Source: DASUME01 sp041179425
GTDB taxonomy: Bacteria; Myxococcota_A; Polyangia; Polyangiales; DASUME01
Assembly: GCA_041179425.1 (NCBI GenBank)
Contig: JBEGTL010000038.1
Span: 1-27,600, forward strand
DNA length: 27,600 nt
Direction of reading: 5' to 3'
Shown here: piece by piece, positions 9,110-18,510 of the stretch
Position numbering within the stretch: the first letter of the stretch is position 1
Layout: the number at the start of each line of letters is the position of its first letter
Program-made: the position numbers and the translations under genes
Notes under the pieces: generated by a model
Database searches by the model: none
Seen by the model: only the letters and a program-made list of their open reading frames with translations
What the model was told of the DNA's origin: nothing

Positions 9110-12100
9110 ATGTCCTCCGCAAACAGCAGCAAATCCTCTCTTAAATCACCGGTCACAGACTTCCAGCTGCCTGCGGTCGAGCAGGCGATTCTGGCCCTCT
9201 GGAAGCGCTACGGGATTGAAGAGAAGAGCCTGGCGGACAACGGCAAAAAGCCCTTCGTGTTCTACGACGGCCCTCCGTTCGCGACCGGCCTCCCGCACTA
9301 CGGACACCTCTTGGCGGGGACCATCAAGGACATCGTCCCGCGCTACTGGGCCATGTGTGGCTACAGCGTCGAGCGTCGTTTTGGCTGGGACACGCACGGC
9401 CTGCCGATCGAGAGTCTGATCGAAAAAGAGCTCGGGCTGCACAGTAAGGCAGACATCGAGGCCTACGGCGTCCCCAAGTTCAACGCGGCCTGTCGCGCGG
9501 GCGTGCTGCGCTACACCGCGGAGTGGGAGAAGACCGTCAAGCGTATGGGGCGCTGGGTAGACTTCGAGCACGACTACAAGACCATGGACGCCTCGTTCAT
9601 GGAGACCGTGTGGTGGGTCTTCAAGCAGCTGTGGGACAAGGGGCTCATCTACGAGGGCTTCCGCATCCAGCCCATCTCGCCTGCGCTGGGCACGCCGCTG
9701 AGCAACTTCGAGGTGGCGCAAGGTCCCCAAGAACGCGACCCGGTGACCAAAAAGGACGGTCACAAGCGTCGCCAAGACCCCAGTCTGACGGTTCGTTTTA
9801 AGCTCGAGGACGAAGACGCGTACCTGTGGGCGTGGACGACTACGCCCTGGACACTTCCGAGCAACCTCGCGCTCGCGGTGCACCCCGAGTTCGACTACGT
9901 GAAGGTGCGTGTCGACGCCACCTGTGAGGTCGCCTACCTCGAGCCTTCGCGACTGTCTGACTATCAGGAGCGCAAACGTGTCGGGGAAACGACCGAGCTC
10001 GCGCGCGTGAAGGGTAAGGAGCTGGTCGGTCGGCCGTACGTGCCCCTGCTGCCTTACTTCGAGAGCTACAAGACGCGCGAAGACGGCACGCGTTGGAGCT
10101 TCCGCGTGGTGGCCGCCGACTACGTCACCATCGATGCCGGTACCGGCATCGTCCATCAGGCGCCCGCCTTTGGCGAAGACGACTATCAGGTGGGTCTACG
10201 CGAGGGCCTGCCGGTGCTGCGTCCGATGGACCTGACGGGCATCTTCGACGAGCGTGTGTGGGACTTCAAAGGGCAGTTCGCCAAAGACGCCGACAAGGGC
10301 ATCGCCCACAAGCTCAAAGAAGAGGGCAAGCTCGTCGACCAAGACGTGCTCGTGCACGCCTACCCGCACTGCTACCGCACCGAAGTTCCGCTGCTCTACA
10401 TGGCGATGTCGACCTGGTTCATGAAGGTCGAGCCGCTGCGCGATCAGCTCGTCGCCAACAACGACAAGGTGCGCTGGGTGCCCGAGCACGTGGGCAAGGG
10501 CCGCTTTGGCAACTGGCTCGAGAACGCGCGCGACTGGAACCTGAGCCGCAACCGCTTCTGGGGCACGCCGCTGCCCATCTGGCGCAACGATGAAGACCCG
10601 ACCGACATCGTCTGCGTCGGCTCCACGCACGAGCTCGAAGAGCTGGCCGGTCTGGCCAAGGGCTCTCTCCAAGATCTGCACCGCGAGACCATCGACGGCA
10701 TCACGTTCCCGTCGCGCCGTAGCCCCAAGGGCCGCATGCGCCGCATCGAAGAAGTCTTCGATTGTTGGTTCGAGTCCGGCAGCATGCCGTACGCGCAAAA
10801 CCACTACCCCTTCGACGCCTCCAAGGTCGAGTACGTCGAGCAGAACCTGCCCGCGGACTTCATCGCCGAGGGCCTCGACCAGACGCGTGGCTGGTTTTAC
10901 ACGCTGCACGTGTTGTCGACGGCGCTGTTTGGACGACCCGCGTTCAAGAACGTGATCGTCAACGGGCTCATCTTGGCGGCCGACGGCAAAAAGATGAGTA
11001 AGCGTCTGCAGAACTACCCGGACCCCGCGGTGGTGATCGACAGCTACGGAGCGGACGCTCTGCGCGCCTACTTGATCAACAGCGCCGTGGTGCGCGCCGA
11101 GCCCATGCGGTTTGGCAAGGACGCCAACGACACCTCCGGCGAGGCCGTCAAAGAGACGGTGCGCTTGATCGTCTTGCCGCTGTTCAACGCCTACAACTTC
11201 CTCGCGACGTACGCCATCGCCGACGGCTGGTCGCCGCGCGCCGAAGATCTCGAGGTGGCGCCCGCGGGCGAGCTCGACCGCTGGATCCTCTCGCGCGTGC
11301 AGCACTTCATCAAGGAGATGAAAGAAGAGTACGAGAGCTACGAGCTGAGCAACTTGGTGCCTGCCTTCGTGCGTCTCAGCGACGAGCTCAACAACTGGTA
11401 CATCCGGCGCGGGCGTCGTCGCTACTGGAAGAAGGCCGGAGAGAGCAGCGAGGTCGATCGCGACAAGCAGGAGGCGTACGCAACCCTGTACCGCGTGCTG
11501 GTGACGGTGACGCGTGCGATGGCACCCGTGCTGCCGTTCTTCACGGAGTACTTGTACCAGCGCCTGGTCGTCGACACAGGGCTCGGCAAGGAGGGCGACA
11601 GCGTGCACCTCTCGGTTTTCCCCGAGGTGGACGAGGCTCGCCTCGACCTCGAGCTCGAGGTGCGCATGCAGGCGGTGCGCGACGTGGTGGGCCTCGGGCT
11701 GGTCATCCGCGAGCGCGAGAAGCTGGGCGTGCGCAGGCCGCTCGCCAAGGCCACCGTGGCGAGCGCCGACCCCAAGCTGCGCGCCGCCATCGAGCAGTTC
11801 CGAGAGTCGGTCACGGGCGAGCTCAACGTGAAGGCCGTGGAGGTCATCGAGGACGACTCCGCGTTGTGCAAGGTGAGCGCAAAGCCCAACTTCCGCACGC
11901 TGGGCAAGCGGCTCGGGCCCAAGCTCAAGGCGGTGCAGACGAGGCTCGCGGCGCTCACCAGCGACGACCTGCGCGGCCTGAGCGAGCGCGGCTCGATCGA
12001 GATCGAGGGCGAGCAGCTCACCCAAGAAGACATCTTGTTGACGCGCGAGGTGCGGGTGCCGGGCGCAGTGGAGAGTCAGAACGGTCTGACGGTGTTGCTC

Positions 12101-12406
12101 GACACCACGGTGACGGCAGAGCTGCACGCCGAAGGTCTCGCGCGCGAGCTCGTCAACCGCATCCAGAACCTCCGCAAACAAGCCAACCTCGACGTCAGCC
12201 AGCGCATCCGGCTGGTGGTGGCGGCCGATGGCGTGCTCGGCGAGGTCGCCGACAGTGAGAGTCTCAGCGAGCTCATCGCGCGCGAGACGTTGGCGGTCAG
12301 CGTGGAGCGCGTGCGCGAGAGCGCCAAGCCGCACCTGTTGTTCGTCAAAGAAGACGTGATCGACAAAGAGCGCGTCATCATCGCGCTCGAACCCGTCGCT
12401 TCGTAG
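9110..12406 (+). CDS. ileS: Isoleucyl-tRNA synthetase, type 2 (eukaryote-like)
   Basis: Charges tRNA-Ile with isoleucine in the cytosol. The protein has 1098 aa with a class I HIGH motif variant HYGH (63-66) inside GLPHYGH, and KMSKR at 628-632. The context FYDGPPFATGLPHYGH, RRFGWDTHGLP and FESGSMPYAQ is that of the IleS2 clade shared with eukaryotic cytosolic enzymes, not the IleS1 form of Escherichia coli. An editing (CP1) domain and the anticodon-binding domain with a long C-terminus are present. The start is set at ATG 9110 because CGAGG lies seven bases upstream; an ATG at 9092 and a longer frame lack this. IleS2 enzymes are generally insensitive to mupirocin. The next gene starts six bases after the stop. 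Confidence 0.97.
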   Translation: MSSANSSKSSLKSPVTDFQLPAVEQAILALWKRYGIEEKSLADNGKKPFVFYDGPPFATGLPHYGHLLAGTIKDIVPRYWAMCGYSVERRFGWDTHGLPIESLIEKELGLHSKADIEAYGVPKFNAACRAGVLRYTAEWEKTVKRMGRWVDFEHDYKTMDASFMETVWWVFKQLWDKGLIYEGFRIQPISPALGTPLSNFEVAQGPQERDPVTKKDGHKRRQDPSLTVRFKLEDEDAYLWAWTTTPWTLPSNLALAVHPEFDYVKVRVDATCEVAYLEPSRLSDYQERKRVGETTELARVKGKELVGRPYVPLLPYFESYKTREDGTRWSFRVVAADYVTIDAGTGIVHQAPAFGEDDYQVGLREGLPVLRPMDLTGIFDERVWDFKGQFAKDADKGIAHKLKEEGKLVDQDVLVHAYPHCYRTEVPLLYMAMSTWFMKVEPLRDQLVANNDKVRWVPEHVGKGRFGNWLENARDWNLSRNRFWGTPLPIWRNDEDPTDIVCVGSTHELEELAGLAKGSLQDLHRETIDGITFPSRRSPKGRMRRIEEVFDCWFESGSMPYAQNHYPFDASKVEYVEQNLPADFIAEGLDQTRGWFYTLHVLSTALFGRPAFKNVIVNGLILAADGKKMSKRLQNYPDPAVVIDSYGADALRAYLINSAVVRAEPMRFGKDANDTSGEAVKETVRLIVLPLFNAYNFLATYAIADGWSPRAEDLEVAPAGELDRWILSRVQHFIKEMKEEYESYELSNLVPAFVRLSDELNNWYIRRGRRRYWKKAGESSEVDRDKQEAYATLYRVLVTVTRAMAPVLPFFTEYLYQRLVVDTGLGKEGDSVHLSVFPEVDEARLDLELEVRMQAVRDVVGLGLVIREREKLGVRRPLAKATVASADPKLRAAIEQFRESVTGELNVKAVEVIEDDSALCKVSAKPNFRTLGKRLGPKLKAVQTRLAALTSDDLRGLSERGSIEIEGEQLTQEDILLTREVRVPGAVESQNGLTVLLDTTVTAELHAEGLARELVNRIQNLRKQANLDVSQRIRLVVAADGVLGEVADSESLSELIARETLAVSVERVRESAKPHLLFVKEDVIDKERVIIALEPVAS

Positions 12407-12412
12407 GTCACG

Positions 12413-13942
12413 GTGGCCAAGTTTTGGGGGTGCGAGGACCGTGCGTTCCCACTGGTGTCCGTCGTCCTCGCGGCGGCCTTCGTGCTGCCGGTGTGGTCGT
12501 CTCGGTTTTTGCCGCTGCTCGATGAGCCCAACCACCTGAGTGCGCTGTACATCTGGAACGAGCTCGCTGACTCGGCGTCGCCCTTACACGCGTACTACCG
12601 GCACGCCTTCGCCCCCGTGTCTTACCTGCTGCACTACGGGCTCTCGTACCTGCTCTCGTTCGTGCTGGGCGTAGAGCTCGCGCACAAGCTCGTGTTGTCG
12701 GCCTACGTGCTGGCCTTCCCGGTCGCAGGCTGGCTGTGGTGTCGCGCGACACAACGCACGGTCTGGCTCTGCCTCCTCACCATGCCCCTCGCGTACTCCA
12801 CGGCGTGGTCGCTCGGCTACCACTCCTTCGATGCGGGGGTCGCTGTCTGTCTGTTCGCCGTGGTCGCGCAAGATGCCTTACTGCGCGCGCCCCGCGCTCG
12901 TGCTGCGCTCTTGGTGGGTGTGCTGAGCGTGGCCTGCTACTTCGGTCATCCGCTGCCGCTCGTGATGTTGTGGGTGTGTACGCTCGTGCTGTGGTGCCTC
13001 GCGCGGCCTGGCTGGCGCGCGATCGCGTGGTCGGCCACGAGCTTGCTGCCGAGCGTGCTCTTGTACTCTTGGCAGTCGTCGGCGGCCGGAGTGACCGCCG
13101 CTGGCACACGCGAGCTACTGGGTCCCAACTTTCTGCGCTTCTCTCCGGAGTGGGTGCGCGATCGTGTGCTCAGCCTCCCCGCGTACGCCGTCAATCCGCT
13201 CGCCGGCAGTGGAGACACTGCCGTGTTCGAGGCGATGCTGGGGCTCGTGCTGTTGTTGTTCGCAGTGGGCGCAGCGCGTCCCGCGCGTTGTCGCGGACTC
13301 GTGCTCGCGCTGGGGCTGTTGGGTCTGTACATGCTGTTGCCCAACCACTTCGCCAAGCCCGTCTACATGTGGATTGCGTGTGGCCGGGTGGCGCCCGTCG
13401 CGGCGTTCTTTTTGTTGCTCAGCCCTGCGATCGCCGAAGGCATGCGCGCACGTTGGCTCGTGCTGGTCGCCGCGCTGCTCGGCGCGTTGATACCCTTGCG
13501 CACGGCACTGGCGTACCGCTCGTTTGGGCGCGAGATGTTTGCGTTCGAGAACGTGCTCGCCGTCTGCCCCAAGGGCCAGCAGGTGCTCACGATCGCGCTC
13601 GGGGGAGCTGACAGACTGGCGGAGGGTTTTGACCAGCCCGTGTACCGTCAGCTCGCGTCATGGGTCCAAGTCGTGCACGGAGGCTACAATCCATCGGAGT
13701 TCCCGCGCCCAGTCGCATCCCCGTTCGCCGTCACGCGCAGGCTGCCGGTCCCGCTGTGGAGGCACCACGAGCGCTACGCCCAGTACCTGAAGCCCGAGCT
13801 CTACGGCTGCGTGCTGAGCATGGATCTGAACGTGGAGGCGCTGGAGGGGTACTCTCTTGGGAAGAGAGAAGGGCGCTTCGCGCTTTGGTGTGCGGAGGAT
13901 AGTCAGGGTGCGTCGCGGTGCGGGGTCGGCAGCGCGCAGTAG
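12413..13942 (+). CDS. Polytopic membrane protein, GT-C glycosyltransferase-like
   Basis: A 509-aa protein starting at GTG 12413, six bases after ileS, so probably on the same transcript. It has about ten to eleven hydrophobic segments up to residue ~370 and a soluble C-terminal domain of ~130 aa. The first loop after TM1 carries LPLLDEPNH, an acidic pair in the place where GT-C lipid-linked sugar transferases keep their catalytic acid. This suggests transfer of a sugar from a polyprenyl carrier to an extracytoplasmic acceptor, but no family signature is strong enough to name it. Hydrophobic residues and Leu/Val codons dominate, as in other such proteins. It ends inside the left arm of a long palindrome. 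Confidence 0.8.
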   Translation: MAKFWGCEDRAFPLVSVVLAAAFVLPVWSSRFLPLLDEPNHLSALYIWNELADSASPLHAYYRHAFAPVSYLLHYGLSYLLSFVLGVELAHKLVLSAYVLAFPVAGWLWCRATQRTVWLCLLTMPLAYSTAWSLGYHSFDAGVAVCLFAVVAQDALLRAPRARAALLVGVLSVACYFGHPLPLVMLWVCTLVLWCLARPGWRAIAWSATSLLPSVLLYSWQSSAAGVTAAGTRELLGPNFLRFSPEWVRDRVLSLPAYAVNPLAGSGDTAVFEAMLGLVLLLFAVGAARPARCRGLVLALGLLGLYMLLPNHFAKPVYMWIACGRVAPVAAFFLLLSPAIAEGMRARWLVLVAALLGALIPLRTALAYRSFGREMFAFENVLAVCPKGQQVLTIALGGADRLAEGFDQPVYRQLASWVQVVHGGYNPSEFPRPVASPFAVTRRLPVPLWRHHERYAQYLKPELYGCVLSMDLNVEALEGYSLGKREGRFALWCAEDSQGASRCGVGSAQ

Positions 13943-14163
13943 ACGGGAGCACGAACACGAACACGAGCACGAGGACGAGAGGCAACGAGCACGAGACCGA
14001 CCACGAACACGTCCGCTCGGCAGCCTCCCGGGGAGCTCAGATCGGGCGGCAGGGCTTCTCGGGGTCAGCTGCCCAGCTGGGTCCCGCGTGTTCGTTCACG
14101 TGCTCGCGCTCGTTGGCTCTCGTGCTCGTGCTCGTGTTCGTGCTCGTGTTCGCTCCGTCTCCA
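13941..14163. repeat. Long imperfect palindrome of hexanucleotide repeats
   Basis: The left arm (about 13941-14012) is built from CACGAA/CACGAG hexamers. The right arm (about 14089-14160) is its reverse complement, built from TTCGTG/CTCGTG hexamers. In the best-matching 37-base stretch I count three mismatches. The spacer is about 75 bases of ordinary sequence. It fills the gap between the convergent GT-C-like genes; the first gene stops at its left edge and the second stops 31 bases to its right. Folded, it would be a very long hairpin. Likely roles are a bidirectional transcription end or a mobile or expanded repeat; neither is proven. Confidence 0.75.
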
Positions 14164-14194
14164 CAAAGTTAGGTCCCACCAACGCGGTGCGCAC

Positions 14195-15877
14195 TCAGTG
14201 CACAGGCGGGAAGGTGGCGCAGCTTGTCTCCGCAGGGACAAAGGTCCGAATCCACCCTGCGAACTCTAGCTGCTGCTGCGGGGTACTGTTGGGCTCGATA
14301 CTCCAGAGTCCCCAGAACATCGTCCCTGTCAGGACGAAGCTTGCGGCCGTGCGCGTGAGGTTGTTGCGGAGACTGGCTGTGCGAGGCCACGCGATGAAGA
14401 CGCTGAGTGCGAGCAACGAGGCGAGCAGCGGAATGAGGTTGGGCTGGCCCCAGGGCATGACCTTACACATGAGATTGGGCGTGACGATGGTGGAGCGGAC
14501 CACGGGCGCGACGGACTCGCGCAGTGGCCACTGCAGCTCGGGAGGCAGCTCGGAGAACGTCGTCTGGACGAGCTGTTGGTAGAGCACGCCAAAGATCACG
14601 AACGCGCGTGCGATGGCGTCGACGAGCGGCTTGTCGACGAGAGCGTCGCACGCGTAGGCAGCTGCAATGGCCAACAGCGGCATGGCGGGGATGAGCAAGC
14701 GCGGCCCAAAGGCCCAGCCGCCGTGCCACACGCTCGAGCTGGCCACCGCCAAGAATAGGTACGCCGTGCACAAGACGAGCGTAGTGCGCAGGGAACGGAC
14801 GTTTGCGCGTCTCATGACGTACAGGCCGAACAAACCGAACACGGTCCAAGGCGAGGTGGTGATGAGCCCGCGGTGCGCGCTGAACAAGAGGCCCAGGATC
14901 GCCTCGCGCGTGGGCCAGGTGGCGCCGGCGAGTCCGTTGCCGTGGAGGCTCTGCAGGTTGGCGCCGACCAGGTGCTGATAGCTCAGCGACAGCGGCCCAC
15001 CGAAGGCCGCTTTGTTGTACGCAAACAGTAAGAGTGCGCAGGGCACGGCGCCGGCGAGGTACGCGAGTGTGGCCGGGACACGCCGCTCGCGCTGCGCGAG
15101 TACCGGCACCAAGAACAACACGGCCACCACCGTGGCCTGATACTCCGTCAGACCTGCAAAGCCCGCGCACAACCCGGCCAGAGCGAGCGTGCCGTAGCGC
15201 CAGGGGGAAGAGGCGCGCGCGCTGGGCGGCGCCGAGTCGCTCGCAAACACACCCGCGCACGCCATGCACCAGAGCGAGACGACGAGCAGCGTGGAGACCA
15301 AGACGTGACCGTAGAACGCGGTGCTGTAGTGCAGTACCGCGCAGCCCATGCTGTACGCGATGGAAGTAAGGTCGATGCTCGCGCGGGTGCGGCCCAGGCG
15401 CCGCAACAAGCTGCGCAGTGCACAGAAGCCCACGAGCGCAAAGGGCAGCATGAGCCAGTTGCGCGCCAGGTTGACGATCTCGCTCGCCGACTTTGCCTCG
15501 GCACCAAAATGCGGGGGGCTCCCAGGGGAGAGCGGAGGTCGAAGCGCGCCCTCGGGTGCGGGAGCGAAGACTCGATCGCGCAGCCGCGCGAGCGCGTACA
15601 CCGGTGCGGCGAGCAAGCTCGAGCCGGGTGCCTTGTCCGAGTAGAAGTGGCCGTCGAAGCTCGCAAGGTCGTACACGGAGCCAAAACGGGCGATCGAGCG
15701 ATCGATGGTGATGGCGTGATCGTCGACCAGGGCCGCGGTGAGATAGGCGCGCGTCTGCTCGTTGGGACCCTGCACGATCGTGTACATCCAGGAGAACGAC
15801 ACCATCGCCAACACCCAAAGTGCCAAGGCGATCTCGCGGACTCTCTCTCGAACGCTCACGACGAAGCTACCTCTCAT
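14195..15877 (-). CDS. Polytopic membrane protein, GT-C glycosyltransferase-like
   Basis: About 560 aa from ATG 15877. A GTG at 15889 adds four residues, and a GTG at 15859 preceded by GAGAGGT is a credible alternative. There are about eleven to twelve hydrophobic segments. The first extracytoplasmic loop contains NEQTRAYL, VDDHAITID and GHFYSDKAPGSSLLAAP. This loop pattern is common in bacterial PMT/GT39-like membrane glycosyltransferases, with the acidic pair as possible catalytic or metal site. It lacks a large soluble C-terminal domain, unlike the convergent neighbour. The two could act in one surface-glycan pathway, but their facing ends and the repeat between them argue for separate transcription. 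Confidence 0.8.
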   Translation of the reverse strand: MRGSFVVSVRERVREIALALWVLAMVSFSWMYTIVQGPNEQTRAYLTAALVDDHAITIDRSIARFGSVYDLASFDGHFYSDKAPGSSLLAAPVYALARLRDRVFAPAPEGALRPPLSPGSPPHFGAEAKSASEIVNLARNWLMLPFALVGFCALRSLLRRLGRTRASIDLTSIAYSMGCAVLHYSTAFYGHVLVSTLLVVSLWCMACAGVFASDSAPPSARASSPWRYGTLALAGLCAGFAGLTEYQATVVAVLFLVPVLAQRERRVPATLAYLAGAVPCALLLFAYNKAAFGGPLSLSYQHLVGANLQSLHGNGLAGATWPTREAILGLLFSAHRGLITTSPWTVFGLFGLYVMRRANVRSLRTTLVLCTAYLFLAVASSSVWHGGWAFGPRLLIPAMPLLAIAAAYACDALVDKPLVDAIARAFVIFGVLYQQLVQTTFSELPPELQWPLRESVAPVVRSTIVTPNLMCKVMPWGQPNLIPLLASLLALSVFIAWPRTASLRNNLTRTAASFVLTGTMFWGLWSIEPNSTPQQQLEFAGWIRTFVPAETSCATFPPVH

Positions 15878-16044
15878 GCAAGCTCGCACAAACCGGGCGG
15901 TTAGCGCGTCAGGCGACCCGGTTTAGCCCAGCACGACGTCGAGCACCATCGCGAGCACCAAGCCCGCGACCAAGCACGGGGTGACCCGCTGCGCGCGGGC
16001 GTTTTTTGCAGCCCCGGTAGGCGCGGTGCCCGGTGAGCGCGGCG

Positions 16045-16944
16045 CTAGAGGAGCCCCGGACAGTCTTGGGCGGTGGCGCTACGCAGGTTGTCCAAGAACA
16101 GGCGGGCGTCGCGGAGCAGGTCGGACTTCACGGACAGCACCATGTGCGTGTACTCGACCGGTGCGGTGAACGGCATACAGACCGTGTGCCAGCCAAGCGT
16201 CGTGACGGGGTCGGTCTCGGCGAGAATGGTCTGACCCTGCGCGCCGACGCACGAGTCGCCCACGTTGCCGCCGCGGACCTGGAGCGACAACAAGGCGTCG
16301 GTGTTGCCGGTGCGCACGTCGATGGCGAGGGCGTAGCGGTGCCCAGGCAAGAGAGGCTCAGGCAGCCGCTGCAACAGGGGGATGTCGACTAGCGTGACGA
16401 GGTGTCGAATGCTGATGAACGTGTCTTTGTCGTCGACTGCGTCGGGGGCCAGCACCACTTCGCCGGGGGGTGTCTCGGTGCCGGTCAGAGTCACCGTGTT
16501 CTCGGCGCGCACCGCGGTGGTGGGGTTGCTGCCGCCACCGATGGGCTGACAGGTAAACCAGGGCGCGATGGTCGTGAAGGCCGAGAGGCTCACCGTCGTG
16601 ACGTCGCCGGGACCGCCTGCCGTGAGGGAGAACTCGCCGTTGCCGACCTCGAACGCAGAGAGGCCGACGTTTGGCGTCGCCCCGTCGGTCTGCACGGTGG
16701 GCATCTTGCCGGCGTCGCGCACGGCACTGTCGCTCGCCGGCGGCGAGCCTGCGTCTCGGTTTCCTGGCACCGCAGAGACGTCTGGCGGGTAGCTGTTCAC
16801 GCCCCCGTCCTGACGAACGGCCGCACAGATGGTGTCGCCGACGGGGCACTCACTGCCCAGAGCGACGAACTCGCTGCAGCCCGAGACGGCGGTCAGCAAG
16901 GCGATCGAGGGCAGCACGAAGCCGAGACGAAAAGGGGGCAGCAT
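16045..16944 (-). CDS. Lipoprotein with Asp/Ala linker and beta-rich domain
   Basis: A 299-aa protein with a signal peptide ending in AVSGC (lipid on Cys23). A linker rich in Asp, Gly, Pro and Ala with DAG repeats follows (~45-95). Then comes a domain of ~190 aa with alternating hydrophobic beta-strand pattern ending in LFLDNLR. That ending is what one sees in carbohydrate-binding-like jelly-roll domains. No catalytic motif is visible, so binding or structural duty at the cell surface is a guess. ATG 16944 is the only sensible start. It stands alone: the thiolase ends 153 bases upstream on the same strand, and the GT-C gene begins 168 bases downstream. Confidence 0.78.
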   Translation of the reverse strand: MLPPFRLGFVLPSIALLTAVSGCSEFVALGSECPVGDTICAAVRQDGGVNSYPPDVSAVPGNRDAGSPPASDSAVRDAGKMPTVQTDGATPNVGLSAFEVGNGEFSLTAGGPGDVTTVSLSAFTTIAPWFTCQPIGGGSNPTTAVRAENTVTLTGTETPPGEVVLAPDAVDDKDTFISIRHLVTLVDIPLLQRLPEPLLPGHRYALAIDVRTGNTDALLSLQVRGGNVGDSCVGAQGQTILAETDPVTTLGWHTVCMPFTAPVEYTHMVLSVKSDLLRDARLFLDNLRSATAQDCPGLL

Positions 16945-17096
16945 CCGGGAGAAACCTCGATTGCGGCCCTCACCCTACGTGTAAACCCGGGGCGGGCAAA
17001 GCACGCCGCGCTGATTCGGTGGGGCACCCTACTGGGAAGCGCAGCGCTGAGTCAGTGGCGCGCTCGGTCTAGTTCGTGACCGTGCACGACGCGCCC

Positions 17097-18374
17097 TCAG
17101 CGCTCCATGATCGCGGTCACGCCCTGACCACCTGCCGCGCAGATGGAGATGAGGCCGCGGCCCGAACCCTTCTGCTCGAGCAGCTTGGCGAGCGTGGACA
17201 CGATACGGCCGCCGGTGGCCGCGAACGGGTGACCCGTGGCCAGGCTCGAGCCCTTCACGTTGAGCTTGCTCAGGTCGATGGAACCAAGCGGCTTGTCGAG
17301 ACCCAGGCGGTCCTTGCAGTACGCGGCGTTTTCCCAGGCCTGCAGCGTGCACAGCACCTGCGCGGCGAACGCCTCGTGGATCTCGTAGAAGTCGAAGTCC
17401 TGCAGCTTGATGCCGTTGCGGGCGAGCAAGCGCGGCACCGCGTAGACGGGTGCCATGAGCAGACCCTCTTTTTTGGGGCCCGCGAAGTCGACCGCTGCGG
17501 TCTCGGCGTCGACCAGGTAGGCGCGGATGGGCCAGCCCTTCTTTTTGGCGTAGTCCTCGCTGCACAAGAGCACGGCGGACGCGCCATCGGTGAGGCTGGT
17601 GCTGTTGCCGGCGGTCAGCGTGCCGTTCTGGCGATCGAAGACCGGCTTGAGGGCCGCGAGCTTCTGCACCGTCGTGTCGGGGCGCAGGATGCCGTCTTTG
17701 CTGAGCCCCTTGAAGGGCGTGATGAGGTCGTTGTGGAAGCCCTCTTCGTACGACTTGGCCAGCTTGCGATGGCTGTCGGCGGTGAGCTCGTCCTGCGCGG
17801 CGCGCGGGATCTTCCACTCCTTGGCCATCAGCTCACAGTGCTCGCCCATGGAGAGGCCGGTGCGCGGCTCGCCGTTGGTGGGGATGGCGATGCCGAAGTC
17901 CTTGGCCTTGAAGTTGGCAAAGGCGAGCAGACGGTCTTTTGGGGTCTTGGCGCGGTTGGCCTTGAGCAGGATCTTGCGCAGACCCTCGGACACGCCGATG
18001 GGGGCGTCGCTGGTGGTGTCGGTGCCGCCTGCGATGCCGACCTCGATCTGGCCGAGCGCGATCTTGTTGGCGACCAGGATGGCGGCTTCGAGGCCGGTGC
18101 CACAGGCCTGCTGCACGTCGTAGGCGGGCGTCTCGGGGGCGAGATCGCTGTCGAGTACGGCCTCGCGGGTGAGGTTGAAGTCGCGCGAGTGCTTGATGAC
18201 GGCGCCGGCGGCGACCTCGCCCAGGCGCTCGCCACGCAGCTTGTAGCGCTCGACCAGGCCACGAAGGGTGACCGTGAGCATCTCCTGGTTGCTCACTTCG
18301 GAGTACGTCGCATTGGACCGGACGAAGGGGATTCGATTTCCGCCGATGACGGCGACCTTGCGAGGCTGACTCAT
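17097..18374 (-). CDS. fadI: Acetyl-CoA C-acyltransferase (FadI-like thiolase)
   Basis: Cleaves 3-ketoacyl-CoA with CoA to acetyl-CoA and a shortened acyl-CoA in beta-oxidation, or runs in reverse. The protein has 425 aa, close to the 436 of E. coli FadI. Nucleophile Cys91 lies in QQACGTG; His333 in EIHEAFAAQ, His382 in GHPFAATGGR and Cys412 in CAAGGQG complete the thiolase active site. The internal pattern (GIAGGTDTTSDAPIGVSEGL, AGNSTSLTDGASAVLL) follows FadI more than the short biosynthetic thiolases. The start is ATG 18374, with AAGGGA about ten bases upstream; longer frames have no ribosome binding site. No fadJ partner is adjacent. The symbol is assigned by resemblance. Confidence 0.92.
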   Translation of the reverse strand: MSQPRKVAVIGGNRIPFVRSNATYSEVSNQEMLTVTLRGLVERYKLRGERLGEVAAGAVIKHSRDFNLTREAVLDSDLAPETPAYDVQQACGTGLEAAILVANKIALGQIEVGIAGGTDTTSDAPIGVSEGLRKILLKANRAKTPKDRLLAFANFKAKDFGIAIPTNGEPRTGLSMGEHCELMAKEWKIPRAAQDELTADSHRKLAKSYEEGFHNDLITPFKGLSKDGILRPDTTVQKLAALKPVFDRQNGTLTAGNSTSLTDGASAVLLCSEDYAKKKGWPIRAYLVDAETAAVDFAGPKKEGLLMAPVYAVPRLLARNGIKLQDFDFYEIHEAFAAQVLCTLQAWENAAYCKDRLGLDKPLGSIDLSKLNVKGSSLATGHPFAATGGRIVSTLAKLLEQKGSGRGLISICAAGGQGVTAIMER

Positions 18375-18510
18375 ACGGTTCTTTCCCTTGCGAGCTCGAT
18401 GCCTCGCCTCCCCGTGGGTGGGGCGGGCGCTCGCGCTCGGCACTCTAGAAGATCGCCGGCTGTTGTCGAATTCGCTCAAGCACTTGGCGAGCTGCGCTAA
18501 CGATCCTTGG

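Noticed and set aside
10196..12535. Large minus-strand frame opposite ileS
   Set aside because: It is the antisense shadow of the IleRS gene, with His/Arg/Val-rich non-natural composition.
15923..16044. Small minus-strand frame ending in a hydrophobic helix (LVAGLVLAMVLDVVLG) downstream of the lipoprotein
   Set aside because: No usable start codon precedes it; it is only the gap between two minus-strand genes and may be chance in high-GC sequence.
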